Shown here: positions 1-10,491 of the stretch, in pieces | How the letters are laid out: every line of letters starts with the position of its first letter | Position numbering within the stretch: position 1 is the first letter of the stretch | Source of the DNA: Malikia sp. | GTDB taxonomy: Bacteria; Pseudomonadota; Gammaproteobacteria; Burkholderiales; Burkholderiaceae_C | Assembly (NCBI RefSeq): GCF_028687635.1 | Contig: NZ_JAQTZS010000001.1 | Span: 186,001-250,000 of the forward strand | Length of the DNA stretch: 64,000 nucleotides | Reading direction: 5' to 3' | Position numbers and translations under genes: made by a program | The notes under the pieces: generated by a model | What the model saw: the letters and a program-made list of their open reading frames with translations, nothing else | The model's database searches: none | Told to the model about the DNA's origin: nothing

Positions 1-987
1 CGCGCATTGCCAGCCGGCATCGATCGCGACCGTGGCGGCCAGTGCCGCGACCACGGTCTTGCCGCTGCCAACATCGCCCTGCAGCAGGCGGTGCATGGGC
101 ACCGGACGCGCCAGGTCGGCCACGATCTCGCCGACGACGCGGGCCTGCGCCCCGGTCAGGCCGAAGGGCAAGGCGGCCAGCAGCTGCTGGTCCAGGCCAC
201 CCGGGTGGCAGCGCAGCGCCGGCGCGCGCAGCAGGTCGCGCTCCTGCTTGGCGCGCTGTTGCGAGAGCTGCTGCGCCAGCAACTCCTCGGCCTTCAGGCG
301 CTGCCAGGCCGGGTGGCTGCGATCCTCCAGCGCCACCAGCGAGGTATCGGGCCTGGGGTGATGCAGGAAATGCAGCGCCTCGCGCAGCGTCCAGGACGCT
401 TCCATCGCCCCGCCGGGTCCGCGTCGGCGCAGGCCGGGACAGTCGGCGACGGCCTCGGGCGGCACGGTGTCATCCAAGTCGGCGCGATCGAGTCCGCCGA
501 GCACCGCGCGGCGCAGATAGGCCTGCGGCAGCCCGGCGCTGGTCGGGTAGACGGGCGTGAGCGCATCGGGCAGCTCGCCACCGGCGACGCGGAAGGTCGG
601 GTGCATCATGGTCCAGCCCAGGAAGCCGCCGCGCAGCTCGCCACGGGCCCGGATCTGCTCGCCGACCGCCAGCGTCTTCTGGTGCGAGGGGTAGAAGCTG
701 AAGAAGCGCAGCGTGCAGCGGCCGCTGCCATCATCGAGCACCACCAGCAGCTGGCGCCGCGCACCGAGGCTGACCTCGCAGGAGGTCACGATGCCCTCGA
801 TCTGGACCTCTTCGCCCTCGCGGGCGTCGCGCAGGCGCACGATGCGGGTCTCGTCCTCGTAGCGCAGCGGCAGGTGCAGCGCCAGGTCGATCGCGCGCAC
901 CAGCCCGAGCTTGCGCAGCGCTTTCTGCGGCGCGGACAAGGGCTTGCTGGCGGATGCCGGCGGCGAAGCGGACGGAACGGCTGACAT
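1..987 (-). CDS. recG: ATP-dependent DNA helicase RecG, N-terminal part (runs off left edge)
   Basis: RecG is a monomeric superfamily-2 DNA translocase that remodels stalled replication forks and branched recombination intermediates. Only the first 329 residues lie in the window. An open frame runs without a stop from the ATG at 987 to base 1. The visible part holds the wedge/OB-fold region (about residues 45-150), the family stretch LPFGLTGAQ before the helicase core, and the Walker A motif GDVGSGKT at residues 304-311, which is the RecG-type motif I. The DEAD-like box and C-terminal helicase domain lie outside the window. Divergent from nhaR with an 84-base gap. The family call is secure from motif I and its context. 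The start is less certain because no strong ribosome binding site is visible. Confidence 0.9.
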   Translation of the reverse strand, partial: MSAVPSASPPASASKPLSAPQKALRKLGLVRAIDLALHLPLRYEDETRIVRLRDAREGEEVQIEGIVTSCEVSLGARRQLLVVLDDGSGRCTLRFFSFYPSHQKTLAVGEQIRARGELRGGFLGWTMMHPTFRVAGGELPDALTPVYPTSAGLPQAYLRRAVLGGLDRADLDDTVPPEAVADCPGLRRRGPGGAMEASWTLREALHFLHHPRPDTSLVALEDRSHPAWQRLKAEELLAQQLSQQRAKQERDLLRAPALRCHPGGLDQQLLAALPFGLTGAQARVVGEIVADLARPVPMHRLLQGDVGSGKTVVAALAATVAIDAGWQCA

Positions 988-1071
988 GGTGGCATTTTGC
1001 CGCAGCCGGACCGGCTTTGCGACTGAACGGAAAAGCAGACAATCGCATCATCAATTTAAAGAAAAACAAGC

Positions 1072-1953
1072 ATGAGCCTGGCGTTCAATTACCGGCACCT
1101 GTATTACTTCTGGATCGTCGCCAAGGAAGGCGGCATGACGCGCGCCGCCGCGCGGCTGGACATGGCGGTGCAGACCGTCAGCGCCCAGGTGCGCGAGCTG
1201 GAGCGCGACCTCGGCTGCCAGCTGCTCAAGCCAGCCGGGCGCGGGCTGGCGCTGACCGAGGCCGGCATCGCGGCGCTGCGCCAGGCCGAGCAGATCTTCC
1301 AGCTCGGCGAGGTGCTGCCCGAGCGGGTGCGGGCGGCGGCACAGGCGCCCGCCATGCGGCTGGCGGTCGGGATCGCCGACGGGCTGGCCAAGCTGGAGGT
1401 GCAGCGCCTGCTGCAGCCGGTGCTGGCCACGCCGGACCTGCGGCTGGTCTGCCACGAGGGCGAGATGGCCGACCTGCTGGCCGAGCTCGCGGTACACCAG
1501 CTCGACATGGTGCTGTCCGACCACCCGGCCCCGTTCAACCCGCACCTGAAGGTGCACAGCCACCCGCTGGGCAGCACCGGCATGGGCTGGTACGCGACGC
1601 CGCGCTGGTGGGAGCAGGCCCAGGCCGGTTTCCCGGCCTCGCTGCAGGATGTGCCGGTGCTGCTGCCCACCACCCATTCGATCGTGCGCGCCCACCTCGA
1701 CCAGTGGCTGGCCCAGCTGGGCCTGCGTCCGCGCGTGGTTGGCGAATTCGAGGACAGCGCCCTGCTCGAAACCTTCGGCGGCGCGGGCCTTGGCGTCTTC
1801 CCGGCGGCACTCGCGCTGGAAGGCGCGCTGCTGCAGCGGCATCAGGCCCGGCTGCTCGGTGCCTGCGCGGGCGTCGAGGAGCATTACTACGCGATCAGCA
1901 CCGAGCGCAAGGTGCAGCATCCGCTGCTGCGCCAGCTGCTGGCGCAGGACTGA
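1072..1953 (+). CDS. nhaR: LysR-family transcriptional activator NhaR
   Basis: LysR-type regulator of 293 residues. The N-terminal winged helix-turn-helix (about residues 4-62) starts with NYRHLYYFWIVAKEGG, which closely follows the NYNHLYYFW opening typical of NhaR, the Na+-responsive activator of the antiporter gene nhaA. The C-terminal half is the ligand-binding domain. It keeps NhaR-like signatures such as the VGIADGLAKL stretch, LDMVLSDHPAP and a terminal segment with EEHYYAIS..KVQHP. Start ATG at 1072 follows an A-rich leader (AAAGAAAAACAAGC) rather than a clear Shine-Dalgarno. No nhaA gene is adjacent: recG is divergent upstream and a ParA-like gene converges downstream. The regulator family is certain. 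The Na+/H+ antiporter target is inferred from homology only. Confidence 0.88.
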   Translation: MSLAFNYRHLYYFWIVAKEGGMTRAAARLDMAVQTVSAQVRELERDLGCQLLKPAGRGLALTEAGIAALRQAEQIFQLGEVLPERVRAAAQAPAMRLAVGIADGLAKLEVQRLLQPVLATPDLRLVCHEGEMADLLAELAVHQLDMVLSDHPAPFNPHLKVHSHPLGSTGMGWYATPRWWEQAQAGFPASLQDVPVLLPTTHSIVRAHLDQWLAQLGLRPRVVGEFEDSALLETFGGAGLGVFPAALALEGALLQRHQARLLGACAGVEEHYYAISTERKVQHPLLRQLLAQD

Positions 1954-1962
1954 AGCGGCCGC

Positions 1963-2727
1963 TCAAGCCAGCGCGGCGTGCAGCTCGACCAGGGCCAACG
2001 TCAGCTTGTGGCTGGGATCGAGGTGGATCATGGGCCGCGCGAGCTGGTGCGACTCGCGCACCTTGATCGAGGCCGGCAGGTAGGGCCGCAGCACCGGCAG
2101 GCCTTCCGCGATCAGCTCCTGCACCAGCTGCTGCGGCAGCCTGGCGCGCGACTGGAACTGGTTGACCACGATGCCCTTGACCTGCAGCGCGGGATTGTGG
2201 TCGGTGCGAATCTCCCGCACATTGGCCAACAGGGTGTAGAGCGCCTGGCGGCTGAAATCGTCGCAATCGAACGGGATCAGGCAGCCGCCCGCGCCCATCA
2301 GCGCCGAGCGGGTGTAGAAGTTCAGCGCCGGCGGCGTGTCGATGTAGATCCGATCGTAGTCGCTGCCGAGCTGCTGCAAGGCCTCGCGCAGCTTGTAGAT
2401 CTTGTGACGCGACTCAAGCTTGACCTGCAGCTCGTCGAGCCGGTCGCTCGCGGCCATCAGGTCCAGCCGCTCGAACGGGGTGCGCAGGACGAAATCCGCT
2501 GGCGGCGCCGGGTTGAAGCTGAAGCTCAGCGTCTGGTCGAAGAAGCTCGCGACCGTGGGCTGGTCGGCGCCGACCCGGTCGCCGAGCAGGTAGCGGGTCG
2601 AGTTGCCCTGCTGGTCGAGATCGATCAGCAGCGTGCGCAAGCCCTGGGCGGCGCTGATCGCGGCGAGGTTGCTGGCGATGGTGGACTTGCCCACCCCGCC
2701 CTTTTGGTTGAAAACGACTAGCGCCAC
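1963..2727 (-). CDS. ParA/MinD-family ATPase, orphan (no ParB partner)
   Basis: A 254-residue P-loop ATPase of the ParA type. The deviant Walker A motif KGGVGKST (residues 9-16) has the signature lysine next to the glycines. Walker A'-like aspartates occur in LLIDLDQQ (Asp36, Asp38), and a Walker B-like [10 protein letters not shown] follows. Start is the GTG at 2727: its sequence reads [10 protein letters not shown], and a perfect AGGAGG sits five bases upstream. An in-frame ATG farther upstream would add about 33 residues of non-family sequence. ParA proteins oscillate or form gradients on the nucleoid to place plasmids, chromosomes or protein cargo. No parB, parS or cargo gene is adjacent. 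Divergent from queA, convergent with nhaR. The cargo is unknown. Positioning of PHB granules or chemoreceptors is possible but speculative. Confidence 0.87.
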   Translation of the reverse strand: MALVVFNQKGGVGKSTIASNLAAISAAQGLRTLLIDLDQQGNSTRYLLGDRVGADQPTVASFFDQTLSFSFNPAPPADFVLRTPFERLDLMAASDRLDELQVKLESRHKIYKLREALQQLGSDYDRIYIDTPPALNFYTRSALMGAGGCLIPFDCDDFSRQALYTLLANVREIRTDHNPALQVKGIVVNQFQSRARLPQQLVQELIAEGLPVLRPYLPASIKVRESHQLARPMIHLDPSHKLTLALVELHAALA

Positions 2728-2831
2728 GGCGCCTCCTGCTGTTGTTGTACTGTGTGGCCCATTATCTGGCAGCCCGGCCATGGGAAAATGGCGGTTTTTC
2801 TTGGCACGGGCCCGTTCGGCCCTCAAGCGAC

Positions 2832-3893
2832 ATGACTCCAGCCTCTCTTGGCGCCACGCGCGCCCACACCGTCAGCGACTTCGACTTCGAGCTGCCGCCC
2901 GAACTGGTCGCCCAGCACCCCTCCCCCGAGCGCAGCGGCTCGCGCCTGCTCGACAACAGCGGCCGCTCGCCGGTCGACCGCATCTTCAGGGAACTGCCCG
3001 GCCTGCTCCAGGCCGGCGACCTGCTGATCTTCAACGACACCCGCGTCGTCAAGGCGCGCCTGTATGGCGAGAAAGCCTCGGGCGGCAAGGTCGAGCTGCT
3101 GATCGAGCGCGTGCTCGACGGCCACGAGGTGGTCGCGCACATGAAGGTCAGCAAGAAACCGCTGCCCGGCGCGCTGCTCCACATGGTCGGCGGCTTCAGC
3201 GCCGAACTGCTGGGCCGCTGGCCCGAGGGCAACGGCCCGCTGTTCCGCTTCAGGCTCAGCGCCGAGCCCTACGGGCTGATGGAGCAGCATGGCCATGTGC
3301 CACTGCCGCCCTATATCGAACATGGTGACAGCGCCGAGGACGAGCGCCGCTACCAGACCGTGTTCGCGCGCGCGCCGGGCGCGGTCGCGGCGCCGACCGC
3401 CTCGCTGCACTTCGACCAGGCCCTGCTCGACGAGCTCGAAGCCCGCGGCGTGCAGCGCGCCAGCGTCACGCTGCATGTCGGCGCCGGCACCTTCCAGCCG
3501 GTCAAGGTCGACCAGATCGCCGACCATGTGATGCATTCCGAGCGCTACGAGGTGCCCGAGGCCACCCAACAGGCCATCGCAGCCTGCCGCGCGCGCGGCG
3601 GCCGCGTGATCGCGATCGGCACCACCACGGTGCGCACGCTCGAATCCTGGGCCAAGTCCGGCCGCGCCAGCGGCGAGACCCAGATCTTCATCACGCCCGG
3701 CTTCGAGTTCCGGGTCGTCGACCTGCTGGTGACCAACTTCCACCTGCCCAGGAGCACGCTGATGATGCTGGTCAGCGCCTTCGCGGGCTACGAGATCGTG
3801 ATGGCGCTCTACGCGCGCGCCATCCGCCAAGGCTACCGCTTCTTCAGCTATGGCGACGCCATGCTGCTGACACGCCGGCCAGCGCATTGCTGA
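2832..3893 (+). CDS. queA: tRNA preQ1(34) S-adenosylmethionine ribosyltransferase-isomerase QueA
   Basis: Transfers and isomerises the ribosyl group of S-adenosylmethionine onto preQ1 at position 34 of GUN tRNAs, giving epoxyqueuosine. Length is 353 residues, normal for the family. Family blocks visible: [16 protein letters not shown] at the N-terminus, [58 protein letters not shown] and [16 protein letters not shown] near the C-terminus. The ATG at 2832 is chosen because the protein then starts just before the conserved SDFDFELP block. An upstream in-frame ATG at 2742 would add 30 non-conserved residues. The next but one gene is tgt, so the queuosine pathway genes lie close together, separated only by a CheX-like gene. 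Confidence 0.96.
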   Translation: MTPASLGATRAHTVSDFDFELPPELVAQHPSPERSGSRLLDNSGRSPVDRIFRELPGLLQAGDLLIFNDTRVVKARLYGEKASGGKVELLIERVLDGHEVVAHMKVSKKPLPGALLHMVGGFSAELLGRWPEGNGPLFRFRLSAEPYGLMEQHGHVPLPPYIEHGDSAEDERRYQTVFARAPGAVAAPTASLHFDQALLDELEARGVQRASVTLHVGAGTFQPVKVDQIADHVMHSERYEVPEATQQAIAACRARGGRVIAIGTTTVRTLESWAKSGRASGETQIFITPGFEFRVVDLLVTNFHLPRSTLMMLVSAFAGYEIVMALYARAIRQGYRFFSYGDAMLLTRRPAHC

Positions 3894-3955
3894 CACCCGG
3901 CCTCCCGCAGCAAGCTGCTGTGCTACCTTACCCATTTTTTAAAAATAAGAACCAC

Positions 3956-5859
<1,904 letters not shown>

Positions 5860-5872
5860 GCCAACCAGCCAC

Positions 5873-6616
5873 TCATTCGGCGTCGGGCTTCCTGCGCGAA
5901 CGGGGAGTCGTGGTCTTTTTTGCTGCAGTGGCGGCACTCTTCTTGGCGGCCGCCTTCGGTCGCTGGCTGGCCTGGGCGGCGGCCCGGGCCGCCGCCTCCG
6001 CGACCTCTTCCCTGGCCTGCTCGGCCATCTTCTCGGCGGCCTCGGCACCGGCCTGCACCGACTGAGCCATCTGCTCGGCCGCCTTGGCGGCCTGGCCGGC
6101 CATGTCCTGTACCGCGTTGGTCGCAATGCTGGCGAACTGCTCGGTCAGGGAGTTCCACCATTGCATGGAATCGATCGCTGACCTGGACGCCTCGGCGGCG
6201 GCCTGAGCCCCGTCCTGGGCGGGTGTCTCAACGGCCTTGGCGGGCTGAGCCGGCTGGCTGGGCTGCGCCGGCGCCGGCGCGGGCTTCATCTTGAACGACT
6301 CGGCCACGTCGTGCAGGCTCAGGTTCATGCTCTCGAGCGTGGACAGCGTCATCTTCTGCACCTCGAGCGCCTGTATCGTCGCGTCCAGCGCCTTGGCGTT
6401 CTGGTCCAGCCAGAAAGCCACCGCGCGCAGGTCCTGGATGCGCTTGTCGATTTCCTCGATGCTGAAGGTCGGCGCGACCCAGTGTCCGAGTCCGGGCAGG
6501 GCGCCTGCCGCCGGCTGCAGTCCCGGCGTCACGCCAGTGGCCTGGCGCGCGAGGTTCTGCAGAAAATCGAAGCCAGGTATGTACTGGCCAAAGGCGCTGA
6601 AATCGGTTTTTTCCAT
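5873..6616 (-). CDS. phaM: PhaM-like polyhydroxybutyrate granule protein
   Basis: A 247-residue protein matching the PhaM type. In Ralstonia, PhaM binds PHB granules, activates the synthase PhaC1 and tethers granules to the nucleoid. Visible: an N-terminal region (about residues 1-115) with FSAFGQYIPGFDFLQNLA and SIEEIDKRIQDLRAVAFWLDQN; a Pro/Ala linker; an Ala/Glu-rich amphipathic helical stretch (EQMAQSVQAG, EEVAEAAARAAAQA); and a basic tail with repeated AAKK units (residues about 220-240) typical of the DNA-binding part. Start ATG at 6616 has CCAGGAG five bases upstream. Upstream extension to 6766 lacks family sequence. Converges with tgt. No phaC or phaA is in the window, but a 3-hydroxyacyl-CoA dehydrogenase at 22.0 kb fits the same physiology. 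Confidence 0.85.
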   Translation of the reverse strand: MEKTDFSAFGQYIPGFDFLQNLARQATGVTPGLQPAAGALPGLGHWVAPTFSIEEIDKRIQDLRAVAFWLDQNAKALDATIQALEVQKMTLSTLESMNLSLHDVAESFKMKPAPAPAQPSQPAQPAKAVETPAQDGAQAAAEASRSAIDSMQWWNSLTEQFASIATNAVQDMAGQAAKAAEQMAQSVQAGAEAAEKMAEQAREEVAEAAARAAAQASQRPKAAAKKSAATAAKKTTTPRSRRKPDAE

Positions 6617-6819
6617 CTGAACTCCTGGGGGACAAGAAGCCATGCCGGGTCGGCGCGGCGCTGTTCTGCCAAGCATGCCACAAGCGGCGCAGCTCGCTCC
6701 AGGTGCCAGCTTGACCTCCGTCAAGGTGCGGATCAAAGGCTTGGCGCAAGATATGGGCAAGTGCAAGGATTTCGGATCAGAATGTCGATTCGACCCGGCC
6801 TTTCCAGGAGCAAACCGCC

Positions 6820-7203
6820 ATGAGCGACAACATGACAGACAATTTCGCCCAGCAACTGCAGCAGATGCGCACCAGCGTGATCGAGCAGATCCGCGCCCAG
6901 CGCGGTGGCAAGATCGGCCGGGCCGAGGCCGCCATTGACCGCCACGACGTGCAGAGCGGCGACTGGGCGCAGTTCGACGGTGAGCGCGACCTCGCGATGG
7001 CGATCGACCAGCGCGAGACGGAAGAACTCAAGGCCATCGACGAAGCGCTCAAGCGCATTGCGAACGGCAGCTATGGCGAGTGCACCGACTGCGGCATCGA
7101 CATTCCGGCGGCGCGCCTGCACGCCAACCCGACCGCGCTGCGTTGCCTGAACTGTCAGGAGCGGGCCGAGCGCACCAGCGGCGAGACCCACTCCACGCTC
7201 TGA
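6820..7203 (+). CDS. DksA/TraR-family C4 zinc-finger protein
   Basis: A 127-residue protein with an N-terminal coiled-coil and a C-terminal four-cysteine zinc finger (Cys88, Cys91, Cys109, Cys112; CTDCG...CLNC). This is the fold of DksA/TraR factors, which insert into the RNA polymerase secondary channel. The coil tip contains FDGERDLAMAID (around residues 52-63), carrying acidic residues as in DksA although the canonical DPxDxA tip is not exact. It is shorter than E. coli DksA (151 residues), so it is probably a secondary DksA-like protein rather than the main one. The ATG at 6820 has CCAGGAG upstream. Convergent with the fumarylacetoacetase-family gene. A role in transcription control is inferred from the fold. 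Confidence 0.85.
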   Translation: MSDNMTDNFAQQLQQMRTSVIEQIRAQRGGKIGRAEAAIDRHDVQSGDWAQFDGERDLAMAIDQRETEELKAIDEALKRIANGSYGECTDCGIDIPAARLHANPTALRCLNCQERAERTSGETHSTL

Positions 7204-7213
7204 TACCGGCTGT

Positions 7214-8200
7214 TCAGTCCGGCGACACCAGGGTCTGGGCCAGGGCACCGAACAGGCTGCGGCCATCGCGCCCCTTCACCTCCAGACGGATCGTGTCGCC
7301 GTATTCCAGACAGGGGGTCAGCACCGGGCTGCCCTGCAGGGTCTCGATCGCGCGCTGCTGCGTGAGGCTGCCACAGCCCCTGGGCCATTCGCGCCGCCCC
7401 TCGACCTCCCGCGCGGGAGCGCAGACCGGACCGCTGCCGAGCAGCGTGCCGGCCCCGAGCGCACGGGTGCGGCATAGCTGCGCGAGCAACTGGCCAAAAT
7501 CAAACAACGCTTCGCTTGCATCGCAAGCCCCGAACTGGCGCCCGTTGAGCTCGACCCGCAGCGGCAGCTTGAGGCGACCGCGCTCCCAGGCACCGCCGAG
7601 CTCATCGAGCGTCACGGCCACCGGGCCGAAGGCCGTGGCGGGCCAGGCCTGGACGACAGCGCTGGCATCGACCGGAGCTTCAGCCTGGAGGCCGCGCAAA
7701 CACCAGTCGTTCGCCAGCATCAGCAGCCGGATGGCGTCGAGCGCCTGCTCGGGACTGGAGCCCGCCGGCAAATCGCCCACGACGACCGCCAGGCCCGCGC
7801 CAAAGTCCGCCGCGAATGCCTCGTGCTGGACGACCATCTCGTCGCGGGGACCGAGAAAAGCGTCTCCGGCCCCCTGACGCAGCCGGGGCGGGCCGACGGG
7901 AACCGACTGGCCTGCTGCTGGCTCAAGATGACCGGCATAGGCGTCGGCAGCGGCCCACTGGAAGGCGCGCGGCAACGGCGCCATGCAGCGGCCAGCCTCG
8001 AAGGGAAAGGCATGCCTGACCCGCCCCTGGTTGAGCGCGACATAGAGGTCATGCAGCTGCGGTGCGATGAAGTTCCAGTCGTCCAGCGCCTGTTGCAGCG
8101 TGTGGGCGATGCTGGAAGCGTAGTGGGCCGTTCCGAGATCGCGCGAGACGACGAGCAGCTGCCCGTCGCGCGAGCCGTCCTTGTAAGTGGCCAGTTTCAT
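7214..8200 (-). CDS. Fumarylacetoacetate hydrolase (FAH) family protein
   Basis: A 328-residue enzyme beginning MKLATYKDGSRDGQLLVVSRD, the typical opening of Burkholderiales FAH-family proteins. Downstream are RAFQWAAADAYAGHLE, an acidic metal-binding-type stretch and a C-terminal core ending ALGAGTLLGSGPV..EYGDTIRLEVKG, the GT-(L/I)-x-GSG and GD-x-(V/I) blocks of the FAH fold. Members hydrolyse C-C bonds of acyl-pyruvates or fumarylacetoacetate, typically in aromatic amino acid catabolism, but the substrate here is not evident because no pathway partner is adjacent. The start at 8200 is set by the conserved N-terminus. The upstream sequence is a poor ribosome binding site (CTCCCCCGAA). Convergent with the DksA-like gene and 113 bases downstream of dps. 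Confidence 0.85.
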   Translation of the reverse strand: MKLATYKDGSRDGQLLVVSRDLGTAHYASSIAHTLQQALDDWNFIAPQLHDLYVALNQGRVRHAFPFEAGRCMAPLPRAFQWAAADAYAGHLEPAAGQSVPVGPPRLRQGAGDAFLGPRDEMVVQHEAFAADFGAGLAVVVGDLPAGSSPEQALDAIRLLMLANDWCLRGLQAEAPVDASAVVQAWPATAFGPVAVTLDELGGAWERGRLKLPLRVELNGRQFGACDASEALFDFGQLLAQLCRTRALGAGTLLGSGPVCAPAREVEGRREWPRGCGSLTQQRAIETLQGSPVLTPCLEYGDTIRLEVKGRDGRSLFGALAQTLVSPD

Positions 8201-8313
8201 TTCGGGGGAGCGACCGGCTGAGGGGCCGCCTGGGTGACAGAGAACAGTCGCGCTGCTCCCGGGCTGTGAAATGCTGGCTATTGTAGGCAAGGCCTCCGCT
8301 GCGTCGGACTGGC

Positions 8314-8811
8314 TCAGTCCTCGAGCAGGCTGCGCAGCATCCAGGCGGCCTGCTCGTGCAGGGTCAGGCGCTGCGTCAGCAGGTCGGCGGTTGGCAAGTC
8401 GTGCGCCTGGTCGACCAGCGGGAAGATGCTGCGCGCCGTGCGCGCGACCGCCTCATGCCCTTCGGCCAGGATGCGAACCATCTCCAGCGCCTTGGGCGGC
8501 CGGGCCTCGGCATCCGGCATGGAACTCAGGCGACCGTATTCGCCATAGGAGCCCGGTGCCACATGGCCCAAGGCACGGATGCGCTCGGCTATCGGGTCGA
8601 CCGCATTCCACAACTCGGTGTATTGTTGCATGAACATCGCATGCAGGTTGTTGAACATCGGCCCGGTGACGTTCCAGTGGAAGTTGTGCGTGGTCAGGTA
8701 GAGCGTGAAGGTATCGGCCAGCAGACGACCCAGGCCCTGGGCAATCTCCGCCCGGTCATGCTCGGCGATACCGATGTCCATCTTGCGCGCTTCGGTCTTC
8801 TTCTTGGCCAT
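8314..8811 (-). CDS. dps: Dps family ferritin-like DNA-protection protein
   Basis: A 165-residue mini-ferritin that forms dodecamers, oxidises Fe2+ with H2O2 and can coat DNA. The intersubunit ferroxidase ligands are all present in the family spacing: His45 (NFHWNVTG), His57, Asp72 and Glu76 (DPIAERIRALG). The basic N-terminus MAKKKTEARK resembles the DNA-binding lysine tail of E. coli Dps. The ATG at 8811 is preceded by GGAGAGAGAA. A GATTG-N7-CTATC dyad at 8897-8913, upstream on the coding strand, could be an OxyR-type half-site, in keeping with peroxide induction of dps in many bacteria. Lies between a FAH-family gene and the scarred region before cfa. Confidence 0.93.
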   Translation of the reverse strand: MAKKKTEARKMDIGIAEHDRAEIAQGLGRLLADTFTLYLTTHNFHWNVTGPMFNNLHAMFMQQYTELWNAVDPIAERIRALGHVAPGSYGEYGRLSSMPDAEARPPKALEMVRILAEGHEAVARTARSIFPLVDQAHDLPTADLLTQRLTLHEQAAWMLRSLLED

Positions 8812-8896
8812 TTCTCTCTCCGGTTGAAAAGCGTTAGCTCGACAGCCTATTAACACCCCATCAGCCATCCAGTGCAAGACCTACCAATGAAAAAAT

Positions 8897-8913
8897 GATA
8901 GGAAAAATCAATC
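8897..8913 (-). promoter_or_regulatory. Possible OxyR-like dyad upstream of dps
   Basis: On the dps coding strand the sequence reads GATTG-N7-CTATC, about 86 bases upstream of the start codon. OxyR sites are built from ATAG-N7-CTAT units, so this matches seven of eight positions of one unit. The neighbouring second unit expected for a full site is not recognisable. Offered as a weak candidate only. Confidence 0.25.
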
Positions 8914-9268
8914 GAACAATCGGTGGCTGACTATGGCTCTGGCAAGGGTTCTTGCCGTATTTTCGGGCAGGGGAGGAAAGCAGATGACCAGTTCACGAGC
9001 GCAAGCCCCGTCGTTCACGGCGGGGTCTAGCGAGTCTCTACCTGCTAGGATTTCCGCTGTTGCGACGACGGTTCCGAATTCTTCTTTTGCCATCAGGCAG
9101 TCGGAATCCAGCACGACAATTTCCGGTGATTCGCCGTCCCGCATGGGAGTCCGAGAGGTAGGCGCCTTGCTGAATGAGTCGGCGCGAGCCGATGCGGCTG
9201 GACATGGCCGTCTCGCGGGAGGAATCACCGCCATCGATGGCGGCGAGGATGTCAAAGACAGCTCGACC
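8914..9268. other. Gene-poor scarred region between dps and cfa
   Basis: No convincing intact gene. The plus strand is open in frame with cfa but the extra 112 codons have no family counterpart. On the minus strand a coherent-looking stretch, with ESPEIVVLDSDCLMAKEEF and TVVATAEILAG (about 9030-9145), reads in one frame. A preceding stretch, FDILAAIDGGDSSRETAM (about 9200-9260), reads in another, as if one small gene had been frameshifted. The distal end contains the IS200/IS605-style hairpin at 9006-9025. I cannot name the gene. A decayed insertion or a small broken toxin-antitoxin-like frame are both possible. Confidence 0.4.
9006..9025. repeat. IS200/IS605-style GC hairpin
   Basis: The sequence CCCCGTCG-TTCA-CGGCGGGG is an 8-bp stem (one G-U pair) with a TTCA loop, preceded by GCAAG. 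This arrangement is common at subterminal ends of IS200/IS605-family elements. It shares the TTCA loop with the hairpin at the right end of the IscB element (15533-15552). There is no T-tract on either side, so it is not an ordinary terminator. No transposase or TnpB frame is attached. Confidence 0.5.
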
Positions 9269-10432
9269 ATGGGTGCGCCCGCAGCCGAGCGCAAGGGATT
9301 GCGCGCCAGCCAGGCGCGCGCCGCCTTCGAGCGCCTGCTGGCGCTGGCCGACGTCAGGGTAGGAGGCAACCGTCCCTGGGACATCCAGATCCACCATCCC
9401 GGAACCTTCGACCGCGTGCTCGGCCAGGGCAGTCTGGGACTGGGCGAAAGCTATATGGACGGCTGGTGGGACTGCGAGCGCATCGACGAATTCATCTGCC
9501 GCGCGCTGCGCGCCGGCCTGGACCGGCAGGTGCGCAACCCGGCCCTGCTACTGCTCGCGCTCAAGGCCAGGCTGATCAACATGCAGTCGCCCGCGCGGGC
9601 CTGGCAGGTGGGACAAACGCATTACGACACCGGCAACCTGCTGTTCGAGGCCATGCTCGACCCCACCATGTCCTACAGCTGCGGCTACTGGAACGACAGC
9701 GCGACGCTGGAACAGGCGCAGCGCGCCAAGCTCGAGTTGATCTGCCGCAAGCTGCAGCTGCGCCCCGGCATGACGCTGCTCGACATCGGCTGTGGCTGGG
9801 GCGGACTGATGCGTCATGCCGCCGAGCATCACGGCGTGAGCTGCGTGGGGCTGACGATCTCGCGCGAGCAGGCCAGCTGGGCACGAGACAGGCTGCGGAA
9901 CCTGCCGGTGCGCATCGAACTGGCCGATTACCGCGATTTCAACGCCGACGGCAGCATAGGCTTCGACCGCGTCGCCTCGGTCGGCATGTTCGAGCATGTG
10001 GGGCACCGCAACTACAGCGCGTATTTCCGCATGGCAAGACGCAGCCTGCACGAGGATGGCCTGTTTCTGCTGCACACGATAGGCAAGAACCATCCCGGCG
10101 CGGCAACCGACCCCTGGATCGCCAGATACGTCTTTCCCAACGGCGAACTGCCGACGGCAGGCGAGCTCTGCACGGCCGCCGAGCCAGATTTCGTGATCGA
10201 GGACCTGCACAACTTCGGCGCCGACTACGCCCCCACGCTGATGGCCTGGCTGGCTCGCTTCGATGCCGCCTGGCCCAGGCTGCGGGAACATTACCCGGAG
10301 CGCTTTCGACGCATGTGGCGCTACTACCTGATGGCTTGCGCCGGCGCCTCCCGCGCACGCGACAATCAGCTCTGGCAGCTCGTGCTGTCCCCGCGCGGCG
10401 CGGCGGGTGGCTACCGGCGTCCGCTGGCTTGA
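9269..10432 (+). CDS. cfa: Cyclopropane-fatty-acyl-phospholipid synthase
   Basis: Adds a methylene group from S-adenosylmethionine across double bonds of membrane phospholipid acyl chains. The 387-residue protein parallels E. coli Cfa throughout: GSLGLGESYMDGWWDCERID (about residues 54-73), VGQTHYDTGN, YSCGYWNDSATLEQAQ, the SAM-binding LDIGCGWGG (171-179), VASVGMFEHVG, FLLHTIG, DPWIARYVFPNGELP, HNFGADYAPTLMAW and ACAGASRARDNQLWQ. The ATG at 9269 gives the normal length. The frame is open 112 codons further upstream, but that part includes the IS-like hairpin and is not family sequence. The ribosome binding site is weak. Upstream dps is divergent. purU follows 59 bases downstream. Confidence 0.94.
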   Translation: MGAPAAERKGLRASQARAAFERLLALADVRVGGNRPWDIQIHHPGTFDRVLGQGSLGLGESYMDGWWDCERIDEFICRALRAGLDRQVRNPALLLLALKARLINMQSPARAWQVGQTHYDTGNLLFEAMLDPTMSYSCGYWNDSATLEQAQRAKLELICRKLQLRPGMTLLDIGCGWGGLMRHAAEHHGVSCVGLTISREQASWARDRLRNLPVRIELADYRDFNADGSIGFDRVASVGMFEHVGHRNYSAYFRMARRSLHEDGLFLLHTIGKNHPGAATDPWIARYVFPNGELPTAGELCTAAEPDFVIEDLHNFGADYAPTLMAWLARFDAAWPRLREHYPERFRRMWRYYLMACAGASRARDNQLWQLVLSPRGAAGGYRRPLA

Positions 10433-10491
10433 GGCAACCGCCGCCTGCTCGCGCCAATGGCGTCGGCATCATGCGCGACAATTGCAACACC

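Noticed and set aside
9006..9025. Rho-independent terminator for dps or cfa
   Set aside because: The hairpin is GC-rich but has no T-tract on either strand and lies upstream of both genes.
8933..9268. 112-residue N-terminal extension of Cfa
   Set aside because: Open only by chance in GC-rich DNA. It contains the IS-like hairpin and has no resemblance to the Cfa family, whose usual start is near 9269.
9466..10491. Long frame running into purU from within cfa
   Set aside because: It is an out-of-frame reading of cfa; PurU's ACT domain begins at 10492.
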